Shown here: positions 1 to 12,741 of the stretch, piece after piece | Layout of the letters: each line of letters opens with the position of its first letter | Position numbering within the stretch: position 1 is the stretch's first letter | Assembly (NCBI GenBank): GCA_963576725.1 | Contig: OY755252.1 | Coordinates: 42,735,552 to 42,799,551, forward strand | Direction: 5' to 3' | Length of the DNA stretch: 64,000 nucleotides | From: Azorinus chamasolen | Lineage: Eukaryota > Mollusca > Bivalvia > Cardiida > Solecurtidae | Notes under the pieces: generated by a model | What the model saw: the letters and a program-made list of their open reading frames with translations, nothing else | What the model was told of the DNA's origin: nothing | The model's database searches: none | Translations under genes and position numbers: made by a program

Positions 1-1264
1 GAACATACAAAGGCATCCTGATGTCTGGGTTTTTGTTTATAAAACGTCAGTGATATGAGGAAAATGAAAACGATGTTCCACTTCTTTAATACAGTCATGT
101 TCGTCTAAGTATAGTTTTCGTACAGCTTCGCATTTCAAACGTTTCGTGTTAAGAAAAAAGGTGCATTTCTTTTATCTTAATTTCAGCTCTGCACTTTCAA
201 ATCTCCTCAGTACGGTTTCAAGATCAGCAAAAACAGCAGGAGTCAGGCAGGGACTTTGGAAATGACATTCAAAAGTGCAAAACACCTTTGTAGATTATCA
301 TGTCCTCAGAATCTTCCCAACAAAATAGCATATGCCGTTTTACATTTGTCATTGTATTCAAATGTAACTTGATGACTTGCCATATTGCAATATATAGGTG
401 TCTTAGTGAAACGTAATTCAGAAACAATGATCCATCACCTGAAAGTAGTTTATCTTCAAACCCTGATAGGACAATTAACAATTAACTCATCTTCAGAATT
501 ATCGATCATCTGCATGGAGATACCTCTTGAATGGCAAATCTGAATCTTTTTGAAAGCGTCGCGTGTGAATGACTCTGCAATTACCACAACTGAAGTTGTG
601 GTTTGCGCTATTGTTTACATAATACATGTATACTGATTGACAGGTTTTTTCTCATGTCCTGTTGACTGTAATATTTTATATAAACAAAGGGATGATCTTA
701 ATGACCTTGAACACTTACATATAATGTCCACTGACGACTGCTTTCATTCGTCTTCCAAAGTATATTTTAAATGTTTTGGTCGTTTAAGTTTTGTTAGTTT
801 CGTTTGTTTTCCCCTTTGGTATTTAAAGACTGGCCACGTAAATGTTTCATATTCAGTCTTTAAAAACACATTTATAAAACCTGGACTTTTATATACTTTA
901 ACATTTATATGTGTTTGTGAGATGAATATAAGTGTGGTTTCCCGTCCCTTATACACATTCTAGGGGATAATAAACGATACCCCCGTCAAAGAACAGAACA
1001 AAACGAAAAACAACAAAAACCAACAACAAACACAACGACAAACACACAAACACACAATATGTTTTGGAAAATGAAGAAATTGTACAGGTCCTTATTATTC
1101 AATAATTACACAGAACTGACCCTGATCAGACGGCCCCGAATGGAGATCTATGTCAATTATGTTTGCAATGGCGTCAAAAGTCCTCTCTTTCGGGTAAAGG
1201 GCAAATAATATTACGTATGTTTCCTTTGTTCGTGTCCGGTACGTTTTGCAAAGATTTATTCGCC
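1..1264. other. Non-coding stretch
   Basis: No recognisable gene. Short frames (up to 108 codons at 637-963) have no protein-like pattern. A weak family B core (ACCCTGATCAGACGGCC) is at about 1118-1136. Confidence 0.5.
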
Positions 1265-1860
1265 TGTTATTTAGGTAAATGTCTCTAACATCCTGACATT
1301 CCATCGCATTACCATTAGCAATTGTGATAACATACTGTCATATTTGGGTGCCTGCGTATGATTAACAGGAGTGTCATTTTAACCTAATTAGATAGTTATA
1401 TGACACGTAATTTCCGTTTGCGTTAACCTTGACATACGTTCTAGATTCTATCTACGTTACATGTTACAACATAAGCTACAAAGTTTTTGTCGAATTAAAC
1501 TAATTTAACATTAATATGATGAATAAGTGTTCGTCTGTGTAAAACTTGACATGCTTTATAATTTCTGAAAACATTAGGACCCTAATATATATTGATTTAA
1601 ATTGTTAGTAAAGGTAATCACACATTCATTCTCAGCGTTGTTATATTTTCAGGTCCTTCGGGATCATTAGTTGCGATGCTATGAATTTTAAATACCGCTT
1701 AAGCCGGTGTTAGGAGGCAAAAGTAGTGTTGAAATCTTAATAAGTGTTCATAAACAGACTCAGTAAAACCGAGTCTGCAACAGAGTCTCTGTTCACATTG
1801 CTTTTTTGCTGTCGAAGGATCGCATACTTTCAGAACTTTTTAACATGTAGCATGCCAAGG
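1265..1860. repeat. Long dispersed repeat H, uninterrupted copy
   Basis: AAATGTCTCTAACATCCTGAC, CATACTGTCATATTTGGGTG and GTGTCATTTTAACC (1265-1385), then CAGTAAAACCGAGTCTGC and GTCGAAGGATCGC (1760-1830). The same blocks appear in order at 20724-21480. Confidence 0.58.
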
Positions 1861-2810
1861 ATACCTAGATAGATCACATTTATTTGAACATTCTCACTTT
1901 TCACTGAACAACTTTATGAGAGGACAATGCGTGGAAAATATATATTAAAAAGTGTATTAATTAGCATAATTAAAACAAAATATTAGCGAAATATTACAGA
2001 CGCAGTCTACAGTCCGAAAGAACAATCGTTGTGAAAATAAATTGTTGTTTAACCTTTTTATTAAAAGACATGCCCTTTTCCGCCTTCGCAAATAGAGCCG
2101 GTCCAGATCATATGACTTCTGTGGGAGCTGTCTGATCAGGATCTGCTCTGTTTCATTAAATCCCGTGCTCCATTTTACGAGGTTTACATATCTCAAATTA
2201 TTTGTTTCGCTAGAGCGTTTTCTTCTTTTGACGATTCTAAAAGTCGAAATCTCATTTTTAAGTACAAAACCGCTAAGCAAGAATATAGGTATCACAAACT
2301 ACGAAAACCATTCTCTAAATGTTACCATCGAAATATCTCTTATTGGCAAGTATAAGTGCAAGATTTAAGGCACTCCTTCGACACGGCATTTCATTTCCGG
2401 AAGTTTATGGTGATGTGATTTACAAACTTCGTACACTATTTGGACTTAAATATGTTGAAAAATCGTTAAAACGGGATTTGATCCTATAGAACTACTACAT
2501 ACTGCATGTTTGGTTGTCAGTCATTTTTCAGGTGGCAATCACACTGCCCTCTTTTCATGTACCCCGACAGGAAAACCTTAGTACTCTATAAAGACACCTT
2601 CTAAAATCCGGAAACAGAAGGTAGACGTCGGATCCATGTACTATCTGTTTTTGGCCGTACCCTTTATTACCTTTCACAGTAACTGTGTGCAGACCAATCA
2701 TTGGGTACACTATCGATAGGTGGATTCAGCTAATGAGTATTTATGATGACATTATATTCTACATGAATATTTAATTAGTTAAATCTAAGCAGGGACTATA
2801 TGAATATGAT
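1861..2810. other. Non-coding stretch with one family B core
   Basis: GTCCAGATCATATGACTTC / GGGAGCTGTCTGATCAGGATC lies at about 2100-2145. Nothing else recognised. Confidence 0.45.
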
Positions 2811-3040
2811 TTAACCCATTCCCTCATGTTGACGACTTTTGACGACTCTGTAGAAGTCACTTTGTGAAACCATTGCGATAAATAGAGCATTTGCTCCTAT
2901 AGGAGCAAATGCTCTATTTATCACAATGGTTTCAAACTATGAAATTCTAAAATATTTCCTTTTATCTAGTTAATGCTCCTTTTCGGTAGATTTATTCAAA
3001 GAGGTTGCATCTAAAAATAGCCTATGAGGTAATGGGTTAA
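2811..3040 (-). mobile_element. Family A hairpin MITE (TTAA type), copy 1
   Basis: Complete copy bounded by TTAA, with tips CCCATTCC and GAGGTAATGGG. The central palindrome runs from GAAACCATTG to CAATGGTTTC with apex GCTCCTATAGGAGC at 2893-2906. TTAA plus CCC tips are typical of piggyBac-derived MITEs. Confidence 0.75.
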
Positions 3041-3789
3041 AAGCGTATCCCGTAATTTGTGATCTGAATTTGTCCTCTAAAGGCGTGTAGTTATATTTGA
3101 ACAAAATATTCGTCTGCGGTTGACGTCGTATACATGTATGTATATCTAGCCAAATGTATACAAAATACGGTTTTGGATATGTATGGAAAAATAGTCAAAC
3201 AGGGAGAGCCACATACGACATGACCCCATTACATTCGTTATTTATTGGGAGGGCACATACAAGAATGTTCATACTTACATTTACTTCGACTTCTAATTCG
3301 TATAGCTAAATTTAGTACATACTACTACAAACTGCTGGCCAATTTCCAACGTTTTTTTATATATATTAAGTACATGTAGATACATATAGATTGTACAATT
3401 CAGTTGCCAACATTGTTATTCTTCTTTGTATGGCTTGTGTCAGTATGGATGTCAAGTTAACTGTACAACTTGTGTTGTCTGACATCTTTCACTTTTTTGT
3501 CAGCACGATGGTGGAAAAAGGTTTTGGATTGTTTTTTTTTATTGTTTTACGTCGCTTTACCAATCTGGAAAATGACCCATATGGGTCAATAGGCACATCT
3601 TTAATTACCTTTTCAAACATTTGGATCCAGACTAGATGTCGGATAATTCGGTTTTTTACAGGTTCCAAACTGCTTCACATTTAACAGCTTACCTGCAGGT
3701 GCTCTGACTTCAGCAGTCATTGAGTATATATATGACGGATTGTCACAGTTATTATGTTATGTTTACATGTTGTCCTGTGTTCATCGTCG
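3041..3789. other. Non-coding stretch
   Basis: Nothing recognised. The 97-codon frame at 3391-3684 lacks conserved features. Confidence 0.4.
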
Positions 3790-4203
3790 TCTATGTTGTG
3801 GGTAAGTCCGGCGGGGATACCTTTATTTACACTATTTGTAAAGCTAGGGTGACTTTGAGAGAAGTGTGAGGTTAGGACGTCCGTAAACTGGTTTAAACCC
3901 CCAGTGGTGTTTTTGCTACTGACCGTGCCAAGGCGGTACTCTGTTTGTCACCCTTCCTTTTGTTTACCTTACGTCTTTGTGCTTGTGCTTTTGTTCATGT
4001 GTGGAGTGTGTGTCTCTAGTTCTTGTGTGTCTGTTGATGTTTTCTGTGATTATCTCGTGTGTGAGTGTGCGTTTGGGTGTGTGGTTGTGTGTGTATGTAT
4101 GTGTGTGTGTGTGTGTGTGTGTAATGCTGTCTATCGGTGTTTTGGTGGTAGTTGCGTCTTGTATGTGGCTTTGCCTGCTTGACTTTACTACTTTTCCATT
4201 CAC
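3790..4203 (+). repeat. Dispersed non-coding repeat F, copy 1
   Basis: TTTATTTACACTATTTGT, then AGGGTGACTTTGAG, then CCAAGGCGGTACTCTG, a TG-rich middle, and finally TATCGGTGTTTTGGTGGTAG and CCTGCTTGACTTTACTAC. The same modules recur at 29266-29555 (+) and 27061-27290 (-), with 3' fragments at 23921-23992 and 35488-35552. Variable left truncation suggests a retroposed SINE/LINE-like element. Confidence 0.55.
3990..4123. repeat. TG-rich stretch with (GT)n core
   Basis: Uninterrupted GT run at about 4099-4122 inside a wider TG-rich stretch; part of dispersed repeat F. Confidence 0.9.
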
Positions 4204-5311
4204 TTATATTTCGGATTAATTTGATGAAAAACCCACTTTGACACTCAAAAGCAGACCACTTTGTGTACAAATGAAACTTATTTGGCGCCAACAGAGTCAA
4301 ATCCGTTATCGATGTTGCATCTTCTGGCATCATATCTATATAGCAAAAGACAAGTATCAGACAGCGTGACGGACGGCAAGTTCCGATCTATGCTGTACAG
4401 AAGACATCATTTGTCCTTCTCCACAAGAGAGGAAATTGAGAAACTTGAGACAATGTGTTCCCATAAAAAGCTTATGTTATGTCCATAGATCTTTGATCAC
4501 TTTATACAACGACAAAACACGGATATTCGACATCGTAAATGTCCATTATACTGCGATGGCAAGGTCAATTACACCTTTAGACACATCTGCTATGTTTAAT
4601 TGCAGTTAAATACATTAAAATGAAACGAATGAAGACTATAAAGAAGCTTTTTGTGATTAATTAAATCAACACCAGTTAAAGGATGGCCAGACACGTCTGT
4701 CATACACTGCTCATGTTCTCTCAAAGTTGATTTGACCTATTGGCGTTGGACGGTCTGTAGAAGAGTTCTGTTTGAGAAGTATTCCTCAAGGTCGGTGCAA
4801 CAACATTGCCATATTCCATAGTCTCTTTATGGGTCAGCAGTTTTCATAATAAAATACAATTAGTATAATTGACAGAGTTCTATAACTTACATGTCTTTAT
4901 TGCAATCTTATTGTTAAGACCAACAAACGAATATATATTGGCGTAATTGAGTTCTGAACAAAAGACAATCTGTAAGTATGACGCCAGACTTGCTAGCTGT
5001 TTTCCGTAACATAAACCATCAGTAAACATCCACTAAATCAACCACAATAACAAATAAAATGTTGGGTTACAAAAGTAGGTAGTGGCATAAGTCAGGGCCA
5101 ATATTTAAGCAATAAGTTTCTAAAGGAGCTATCTACATTACTTTCGTCCTGTATAAAGCTACCATATGTAACAACCATGTGTTTATTCCTTGGCCTTATA
5201 CTGTATACGATACTTTGCCAAAGGAGTTAAGTCTGCCCTCGTTTAAGACTGCCTAATTTGTTTTTGATATCATTTGTTAATGTCTTAAAAGTATGTAGAG
5301 ATATACATATA
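4204..5311. other. Non-coding stretch
   Basis: Nothing recognised beyond AT-rich single-copy-like sequence. Confidence 0.4.
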
Positions 5312-5503
5312 GTACCCCCGGATAGTTCAAACACTAAAGCAAGCAAAGTTATCGGTTTGTAAGACAAGTGGCAGCTTAATGCATGGTGAAAGTCGTGTAG
5401 TAAGCTCCTTCAGGAGCTTTCAGTATTATTTCCTTATGCATTAAGCTTGAAAAGGCATCAATTCTTCATTACTAAAATTCGAAGTACCGAGGTTTTACTT
5501 TAA
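5312..5503. repeat. Family E MITE, ends decayed
   Basis: GTGGCAGCTTAATGCATGG and TTATGCATTAAGCTTG flank the palindrome GTAAGCTCCTTCAGGAGCTT. The right end GAGGTTTTACTT is family E-like. Confidence 0.5.
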
Positions 5504-5771
5504 GTGTCACTAGCTGTGAATAGATACAGTATAAACTATCAGATCAGTTAAACAGTGATTGTAACCAATCGATCGGCGTGCGCTATAAAAGGAAATAGGC
5601 AAACCGTGTAGATGCCGATAATCAAATTTATCTTCGTCACAACGATGCTTGAATCAATAGTTTTTAGGAAGCATCATTGGTTGGCTGTCGAACGAGTCAA
5701 CGAATGCAAATATAGCAAGTGAGGACAAGAAAATGACTCGAAAATATGGATATTACCAACATATTGGTTAA

Positions 5772-6012
5772 TTTAACCCTTTACTCAATGAATACTCATG
5801 TACGAAATAACGAAATTGATATTAAGTAGATTCATCTCTATAATGACATACGGATACTGAAAATGTTTGCCATTACAGAAACTGTGGAATCAAATCTATA
5901 TCATTCAATAGGTAAACAGATCAGACCCTGATCTGACGGTTCCAATAGAAGCTCTTCAAATGCGTAGAAAAACGTAGAAAAGCGTAGGTTTCAGTGGTCA
6001 ACAGACTTTTGA
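5772..6012 (+). mobile_element. Family B hairpin MITE, right half decayed
   Basis: TTTAACCCTTTACTCAATG, then ATACTCATGTACG, then GATCAGACCCTGATCTGACGG. The second arm and right tip are unclear. Confidence 0.45.
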
Positions 6013-6114
6013 TTACCTCATATCACACCCATTTTACATTATACCGGATAGCCGACATTGTGAGCTAATTAGCATTTCTAGTTGTGCGCATCAGACTCTA
6101 TTATTAAGTTGTAT

Positions 6115-6255
6115 TATAGTCACAATGTTACACGTTGACATATAGCTAACAAGCCTATTGTGTGATTGTAACTAAGCGTCAAATTACTGTTAAATAAACG
6201 GAATAGCCATCAGTTTCAAATAAGACTTGTTCCATTACGGAACAAAACGTGTCTT
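6115..6255. repeat. Dispersed repeat I, copy 1
   Basis: TTGACATATAGCTAACAAGC, TTGTGTGATTGTAACTAAGCG and TTCCATTACGGAAC share order with 39915-40105. Confidence 0.45.
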
Positions 6256-6577
6256 CTATATTTCTTATAAAATCCGACACATAGAAACTGGAACTACAAT
6301 ATCAAAATATGCTGTGTGACCCTATATCTATTTCGTGATCTTCATCGCTACGGGTTTGGCTATATACTGGTGCATATGATAAAGGGGTCACGTACCATTT
6401 GGTTACATTTTGACGAAAGGCTAGGAGACATGTCATTTGTCAATTCTCTTCTTCCATTATAGGATAATTAAATTCTGAATTTAGTCAGATGATACTCTCA
6501 TTTTCATTCTTCTGTGCATTGTATTTATATGCTTATTGGAGCTTATTCTGACAGTGATTACAATAGAATCTGTCTCT

Positions 6578-6806
6578 TAATGCATTCTCTCCTAGGCTAT
6601 TTTTAGACCCAACATTATTGAATTAATCTACAAAAAGGAGCATTAACTAGAGAAAAGGAAACATTTAGAATTTTAGAATAGTTTGAAACCATTGTGATAA
6701 ATAGAGTATTTGCTCCTATAGGAGCAAATGCTCTACATATCACAATGGTTTCACGATGTCAGTTTTATAGAGGCACAACATGCGTCACTAGGGGGTAATG
6801 TGTTAA
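6578..6806 (+). mobile_element. Family A hairpin MITE, copy 2
   Basis: Same layout as the copy at 2811-3040, opposite orientation, with apex GCTCCTATAGGAGC at 6712-6725. The left tip is diverged; the right end reads GGTAATGTGTTAA. Confidence 0.65.
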
Positions 6807-6960
6807 GCGGCCATTGATTTACTGACAGGAGTCTTAAAAAGCAGGTAGTTACTTTATAAAAGGGAAAAGGATAATGCAGAAAGCTCACAAAGGAGTCTAC
6901 TGCATTAGTATTGACATGCATTAAGCTACCATTTGGTTTACAGAACAATAATTAGACTTT

Positions 6961-9586
6961 TTATTGGTCACGTAAGACAGATTGTGCTGTATATTAATTT
7001 TATTTAGAGTAATGTACTATGCATTAATTGTAAGTTATAAAGGTTGCGATCATGTTACAGGTATATACAAACATGACATTGCGCACGATCGTCTAATTCT
7101 ATAACTTTGTCAACCACTCCTATGTTGTGATTCTTCGAGACGATTCTAAAGAGAGACCATTTGGTGAAGGCATGACGATTTTACATTTGAATTTGAAATT
7201 TATCCATTTCTCTGGCAATGAAGTCTGTGAATGTCGGACTAAACGAACTTGTTTAAATATTATTGCAGAAAAACACTACTCTTTTAACATATACCAATTG
7301 TACAAGTCATTCTTTAAGGAATTCGCACATATATGTATTTTGAATTTGTTTAACCCTTACTCAATAATAAACAGAGTCGACCCTGATATAGGAGCCGTCT
7401 GATCAGGGTCTGCTCTGTGTGCTTATGATATATTATAGTTATGATTCTACAGTTTCTTTCATTGTCAAACATGTGTCAATAAATGATGTTTTGCCGATGT
7501 GAGTTTTGAAAACTAACCAGTGGCACAACAGTGAAGAATTTGATCAAACAGTTCCTTGAAAACGCATCTGGTCTGAATCTACACTGTAAGCCTATGTTAC
7601 TTCAAAATAACACGACACACGACTTAATGTATTAGTACTAAATAGCCCTCTCTGGTACTAATGCATCTATATTGTCATGAAATGAAGCATAATATAGAAC
7701 CTCTATCGATAATAAGAGTAGGACATCGCGCCCGAGTTTCTCTGAATCAGCTCACCCCTCTCTTGTGCGTCCAATTAGACCATAATTAGCAGAAACGGTC
7801 GTTTATCAATGCAACAATCTAACAAACCATGCCAGGATAATAAAGAACATAATGATAATACATTCTGTTTCTATATCTTTACTTGTGTCGTAAGCGATTA
7901 ACATACCAGATAATGTAATATGGTTAATGCTTATCTACATTGCGTGTCTGAAGATTTGTAGCTTAAACCTTTCAACGCTAGCTTTTCAGAGAAGAATGAT
8001 CCATTTTTGTTAACGGTAGAGTCAATACAGTATGGAGGGTAAATTTCTAGGAGTATTTTGAATGACAAACAGTGCTGATCCTGACCTAATACTCCTTTAA
8101 GCACCCTTTGATCTGCAGATGACAGCAAACTCCTTTGCAGCATTTAAATGGTAAAGTTGCATGAGAATTATGGTCACTCATCAATTAAAATAGGTATCAT
8201 TTACTGATAATTGTTTGCCTCAGTAGTAGACAAGTCAATGTCATTTCTGCAATACAAATAATGTACGGCTAGGTGAGTTAGGCTTTTCGTCTTCAATACA
8301 CTGAACATGTCATATAGTGCCAAAGAATTATCAGCTGTTGCTGATGAATGATGATAGAAAGGAAGCGACTTCTAATAATATTATGAGCTAAGACTCAGTG
8401 CATTGGAGATATTGAGATAAATCATGTCAGAATAAGACATTTACATGCCAAACAATAAGACAGCTTCAGGCTATACCACAAATAATGGACATTGTTAATT
8501 AATCATTTAATGTAAAAGTAACAGATATTATGTGATAACACGAGGGCTGCTGTGACCCTATGTCACTTATGCGAACTATAGTGTGCAGTTGGTCAGAGTG
8601 TATGCTACACCTGTGATATGAAAGGTAGTACTACCAAACTTATCGTAAACCGGCCTATCAACAATCAGTATAATTGGCAATATTATTAACACAATAGTAT
8701 TGACACTATAATGTTTCCCCCTCAACTCATATTGATAAATACCTTTTCATTTGTGCTTCGACTACACATTATATGCCAATCATTTACAATCATTATATGA
8801 ATATTATATGCTGCCTCCTTCTTCATATGGTTGCTGTAATCATCGCGTTTCACTTTGCAGAGAGCTGGACGCGCTCTGTAAACCTCAATGCATTCTAGTA
8901 GAAACTTCCATTCCTCACCTTTAGTGTCGAGTTTGCTATGTTCATGGTACGGTGTTTTATGTTCATGGTACGGTGTTTTCAACAAGAATGCAATATTGAT
9001 CAATACAATTGATGAGGCAAAACCACACATCAATACTATTGACAGTGCGTCAATAAATATTTGAGCTCTCTGGTATTCTTCAATATATTGATCATTCACG
9101 ATCAATAAGATTGCTAATTAATATGAATTATTGACAATTATATTGACACTTATATTGATCGTGGATGGGCGGCTTAAGCCCAAATTTCCGTGTAATTACT
9201 ATTACACCAAATTCTTACATAAATCGTGATGTTGTAGTCCCGAGTATCCATTATTTACTCAAACATGTACGCGAGTGCTACAGCGGTTTGGCAATAACGT
9301 CTGTAGTGTCCCTTGGGACTGTTGGTGCCCTCGCACTTCCGACCTGGGGCAGCAACAACCGTCGGGAAACTGCAGATGTTATTGCCTGAAACAAACGTAT
9401 ATTAACCCTATAGTCTAGTATTCGTAACGTTCGTACGTGTACGACACCAGTTTCGATCGTCGCATAAACTAATTTAGGATACTTTGTCTCGTACGATTTA
9501 TTTTAAAACGGGCCTAGATCTATAGTTCTACAAAAAAGTCTAATATAAACACGAGTTGAAAACAAACTGATTGTTTCCAACAACAC
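6961..9586. other. Non-coding stretch with MITE fragments
   Basis: A family B start (TTTAACCCTTACTC, 7349) and core are at 7350-7425, and a decayed core at about 8060-8115. The 127-codon minus frame at 8722-9105 contains a tandem duplication and resembles no protein. Otherwise nothing recognised. Confidence 0.4.
8936..8980. repeat. 21-bp tandem duplication
   Basis: ATGTTCATGGTACGGTGTTTT occurs twice in a row. Confidence 0.85.
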
Positions 9587-10434
9587 TTAAAGGCCAAGTA
9601 AACAGGCAGGAAACTTTTTCGTAAATATTTGACAAATGGGTACCTTGTACGACGTAGTTTCGAAAACACAAAAACATACAGTCATATCGCACATAGCAGC
9701 TGTCATATATCACCGATAAGTAAGCACTGGCTGATTTTGGTCGTTCGCTTATCTCCCTTGTGATGACGTCACTTGTGACATTCGCTATAAATGTCGAACT
9801 AGATATCGTATAGAAAAGAATCGCACGTAATGTACTTCTGCTTCGTTTTGAGTGCTAAAATGGTAATTTGTGCTGCCTATGGGTGTATCCCTGCCTATGG
9901 GTGTAGCTCCTAATCCGACAGAGACTAAATAGGATCATTTAAATTACCAAAAGACGAGAAGTTCAAGAAAATGTGATGTGATTTACATTTTGTCTCGATG
10001 GCTGTTTTCCGTGAATTTTATACTAGAGATGCAGTGGATGACTTGGGTCTACAATTATAAAAAAGGATATGCTACATTCTGTTATACATGTGACTTAGGT
10101 CTAGCACTGTAGGTTAATGGGCTTTTTCTTCGTGGAAAATTATTCTATACAAACGTTTTGTTAATAGCGTAAACCCAAATCACGCAGGAACTGTCTGATC
10201 AGGATATGCTCTGATTGCTTAGTCCGAAGACGTATTTCTTTAGATTCGATCAGGGTTGTCTAGCTTCTCTGTAATCCCTGTAATGAATATTCATGAGGTC
10301 ATGAAATCTTTAATAAATATTCTTAAGAGAAAAAATGATTAATAAACACAATTTAGCACTGTTGGCAGCAGACACCTAATTTGCTTTAAAATCAATTTCC
10401 CAATCCTTCTCTTCTTATATATAAACGGCCTCAC

Positions 10435-10855
10435 GCGCGTTTGCAAATAGAGTAGATCCAGATCGGACAGTTCCTGTAAGAGCTGTCTGATCAGGTTCTG
10501 CTCTGTTTGCTTATGAAATTTTGTTGATCTAATCATAATTGATCTGTCAGAGCCAATGATCTATTTGAAAAATTAATATTGTGGAAAAAGCCTTTAGATC
10601 TTCTTTATGAACATTCGTGTAAGAAATAAAAATTAATGATATCATGGAGAGTTAATGCTATATGAGCACAGGCTATGGCAGTAATTGTACAACCAGACCT
10701 ACCGGTATATTATTTCATAAGCAAATCGACAAGACCCTGATCAGGGAGCTACAACAGAAGCTGTCTGATCTGGATCTACTCTGTAAATTTGTTTCAATGC
10801 GTTTGATCTGGGTCTACTATGTTTGCATTGGCATAAACAGGCACGTAGAATGAAG
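10435..10855. repeat. Two family B palindrome remnants inside the 9.6-12.7 kb element
   Basis: GATCGGACAGTTCCTG / GAGCTGTCTGATCAGG at about 10462-10497, and GACCCTGATCAGGGAGC / GAAGCTGTCTGATC at about 10734-10770. Neither has clear TTAA boundaries. Confidence 0.5.
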
Positions 10856-12023
10856 GGTTTATTTTCGTGAAGTGATTTACTCACACATATTTTTTCATCA
10901 GGGAAATAGTTTATCATAAATATGATCCTTTTGCAATTTTGGAACATGGACAATTTTGACCATAAATCCATAGGAAAAAAGTCATTCTGGATTACTTTAA
11001 TTTACGGAATTGTTCATTGGATGCGTTTATAGTTTTACTACCTACATTATGCCCAAAACTGACTTTGAGGCACCATGACCGCAATGATTGATTCTTTTGA
11101 CAAGTTACCACAGCTACATAAAGGAATGCAACAATACGTAATATACAGGAAGCGGGTTTTATGGCCTTGCAATAATCATTGTCCCCTGTTGAGTATTTGA
11201 CAAAGGGCCACTATGATAACTGACATCTGGAGACTGACCCTGAATGGGGCATTTCGTGTGTAATATGGCTTAGTACAATATGGCCAAAGGCCATTTAACA
11301 CATTCATTCATACATGTACATGCATAGAGAAATTCTAATGGCTATGTTTACTGTTGTTTCCATATATATAAATACAAACCATAATTAAATTTCACATACG
11401 AGTATACTGTAAAATTATGATGAAGAAAAATGTAGTAACAGTTTTAATGTGTTGACCATTTTTTTTATTAGACATTTTTATTTGTAGTGGGTCCAGTCCT
11501 TTAAACATAATTCACAAGCTTTAGAAACATGAATTTATTAATAAAAACAAAATAGTCATTCTTCAAGACTGACAACCATTTGTTATCAAGATCCACCTTT
11601 TACTCATTTTCCCAACAAAATACATATTTTGGTATTTCAACCTTTACTCGATTTTCTGAAAGTAATGCATCATTTTGGTATTGCAAATATTAAAGTAAAA
11701 TAAATAAATAAATAATTTTCTATTTTTCTGTATTTTGGTAGAATTTTTTTTTTTTATAAAGTACGTACATTTATACATAGTACTACTATGTTACTTAACG
11801 AGAACGTCCCATTTCATCTGAACCCACTTTGCCTAAATATGGAATTCATCTAAAGTTGTCTGGTTCTGTCTAAAAGTTGTTTGGACCCAACTCATGGGCG
11901 GGACCCAAATGGTCCCTCTGATCTGAATCTACACTTTTTGCTAATGGTCTTGGTCCTAACCTCATCCTCTTTTTAAATTATAGTTTATGAATAGTGTAAA
12001 TTCACTGACAGGTAAAGTAAGTT

Positions 12024-12202
12024 TTAACCATTCGCTTGCTATTCACGTCAATACACCTAACTGTAAATAGTGGAAACCTGCAGGAGCTGTCTTATCAGGG
12101 TCTGCACTATTTACTAATTGATTTACAGCGAAATACGTGTACACAGTGAAGCTATATGTAATTATACAACAGGGCATGGGTAAAAAGCAAGAGAAGGGTT
12201 AA
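12024..12202 (+). mobile_element. Family D hairpin MITE, internally deleted
   Basis: TTAACCATTCGCTTGC to GCAAGAGAAGGGTTAA. The inner motifs CTGTAAATAGTG and CTGCACTATTTAC match the two longer copies (37608-37849 and 52065-52303), but several tens of bases are missing. Confidence 0.65.
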
Positions 12203-12741
12203 GATTAAAAAAATAAAAAAAATATGTGTTTAATATTAAGTATCATTGTATTTCACACCTAAAATATACATCACACCCCATAAATAGTTTCCCCTACTCG
12301 ATAAAGTGTCACTTTCTATGGCTAATCCATGGACGTAATGTCTGGAAAAGTGTGAACATAATTTGGGTATTTATAGAAACTTAGGAGTCGGATTTGATCT
12401 AATTTTGTAAGCAAACAGAACAGACCCTAATTAGACGGTTCCTGTAGGCTTTGATCTGGATCTACTTTGTTTGCAGAGGCGTTAATTTAAAGGAAAAGGT
12501 TAAGTTTCTGTGTACTTTCCTCCCTCTCAATGGGACCACTGACTGGCGAGCATCACAAGTGACGTCACGCAAGGGAGATAATCATGTATCGATTTTCAAA
12601 ATGCACGGTTCGCGGTACAATAAAAACTCGATTTAAATCAAAACTAGATAAAAACGGTAAGAATTTTCTAAAGCTTGGTGTTTAACTAACTGTATACTAT
12701 CAGAATTTGACGAAAACCCAATCTGTTTACTTGACCTTTAA

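Larger units (their letters stand above)
9587..12741. mobile_element. TTAA-flanked DNA transposon relic with ~190-bp inverted ends
   Basis: The left end reads TTAA-AGGCCAAGTAAACAG (from 9587). The right end, reverse-complemented, reads TTAA-AGGTCAAGTAAACAG (ending 12741). Farther in, TTATCTCCCTTG followed by TGACGTCACTTGTGA occurs at both ends, with TGACGTCA at 9764-9771 and 12560-12567, 177 and 174 bases from the respective ends. Equal spacing argues for true terminal inverted repeats of one element. No transposase ORF remains, and several hairpin MITEs are nested inside. TTAA targets fit piggyBac or Kolobok-like transposases; the family is not identified. Confidence 0.6.

Noticed and set aside
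2880..2925. Strong hairpins as intrinsic transcription terminators
   Set aside because: They are centres of dispersed MITEs in a eukaryotic genome and not followed by functional T-runs.
3904..4333. Overlapping 75-105 codon frames on both strands
   Set aside because: They follow the TG/AC-rich part of dispersed repeat F and give low-complexity peptides.
8722..9105. 127-codon minus-strand ORF
   Set aside because: Includes a 21-bp tandem duplication and AT-rich sequence; no similarity recognised.
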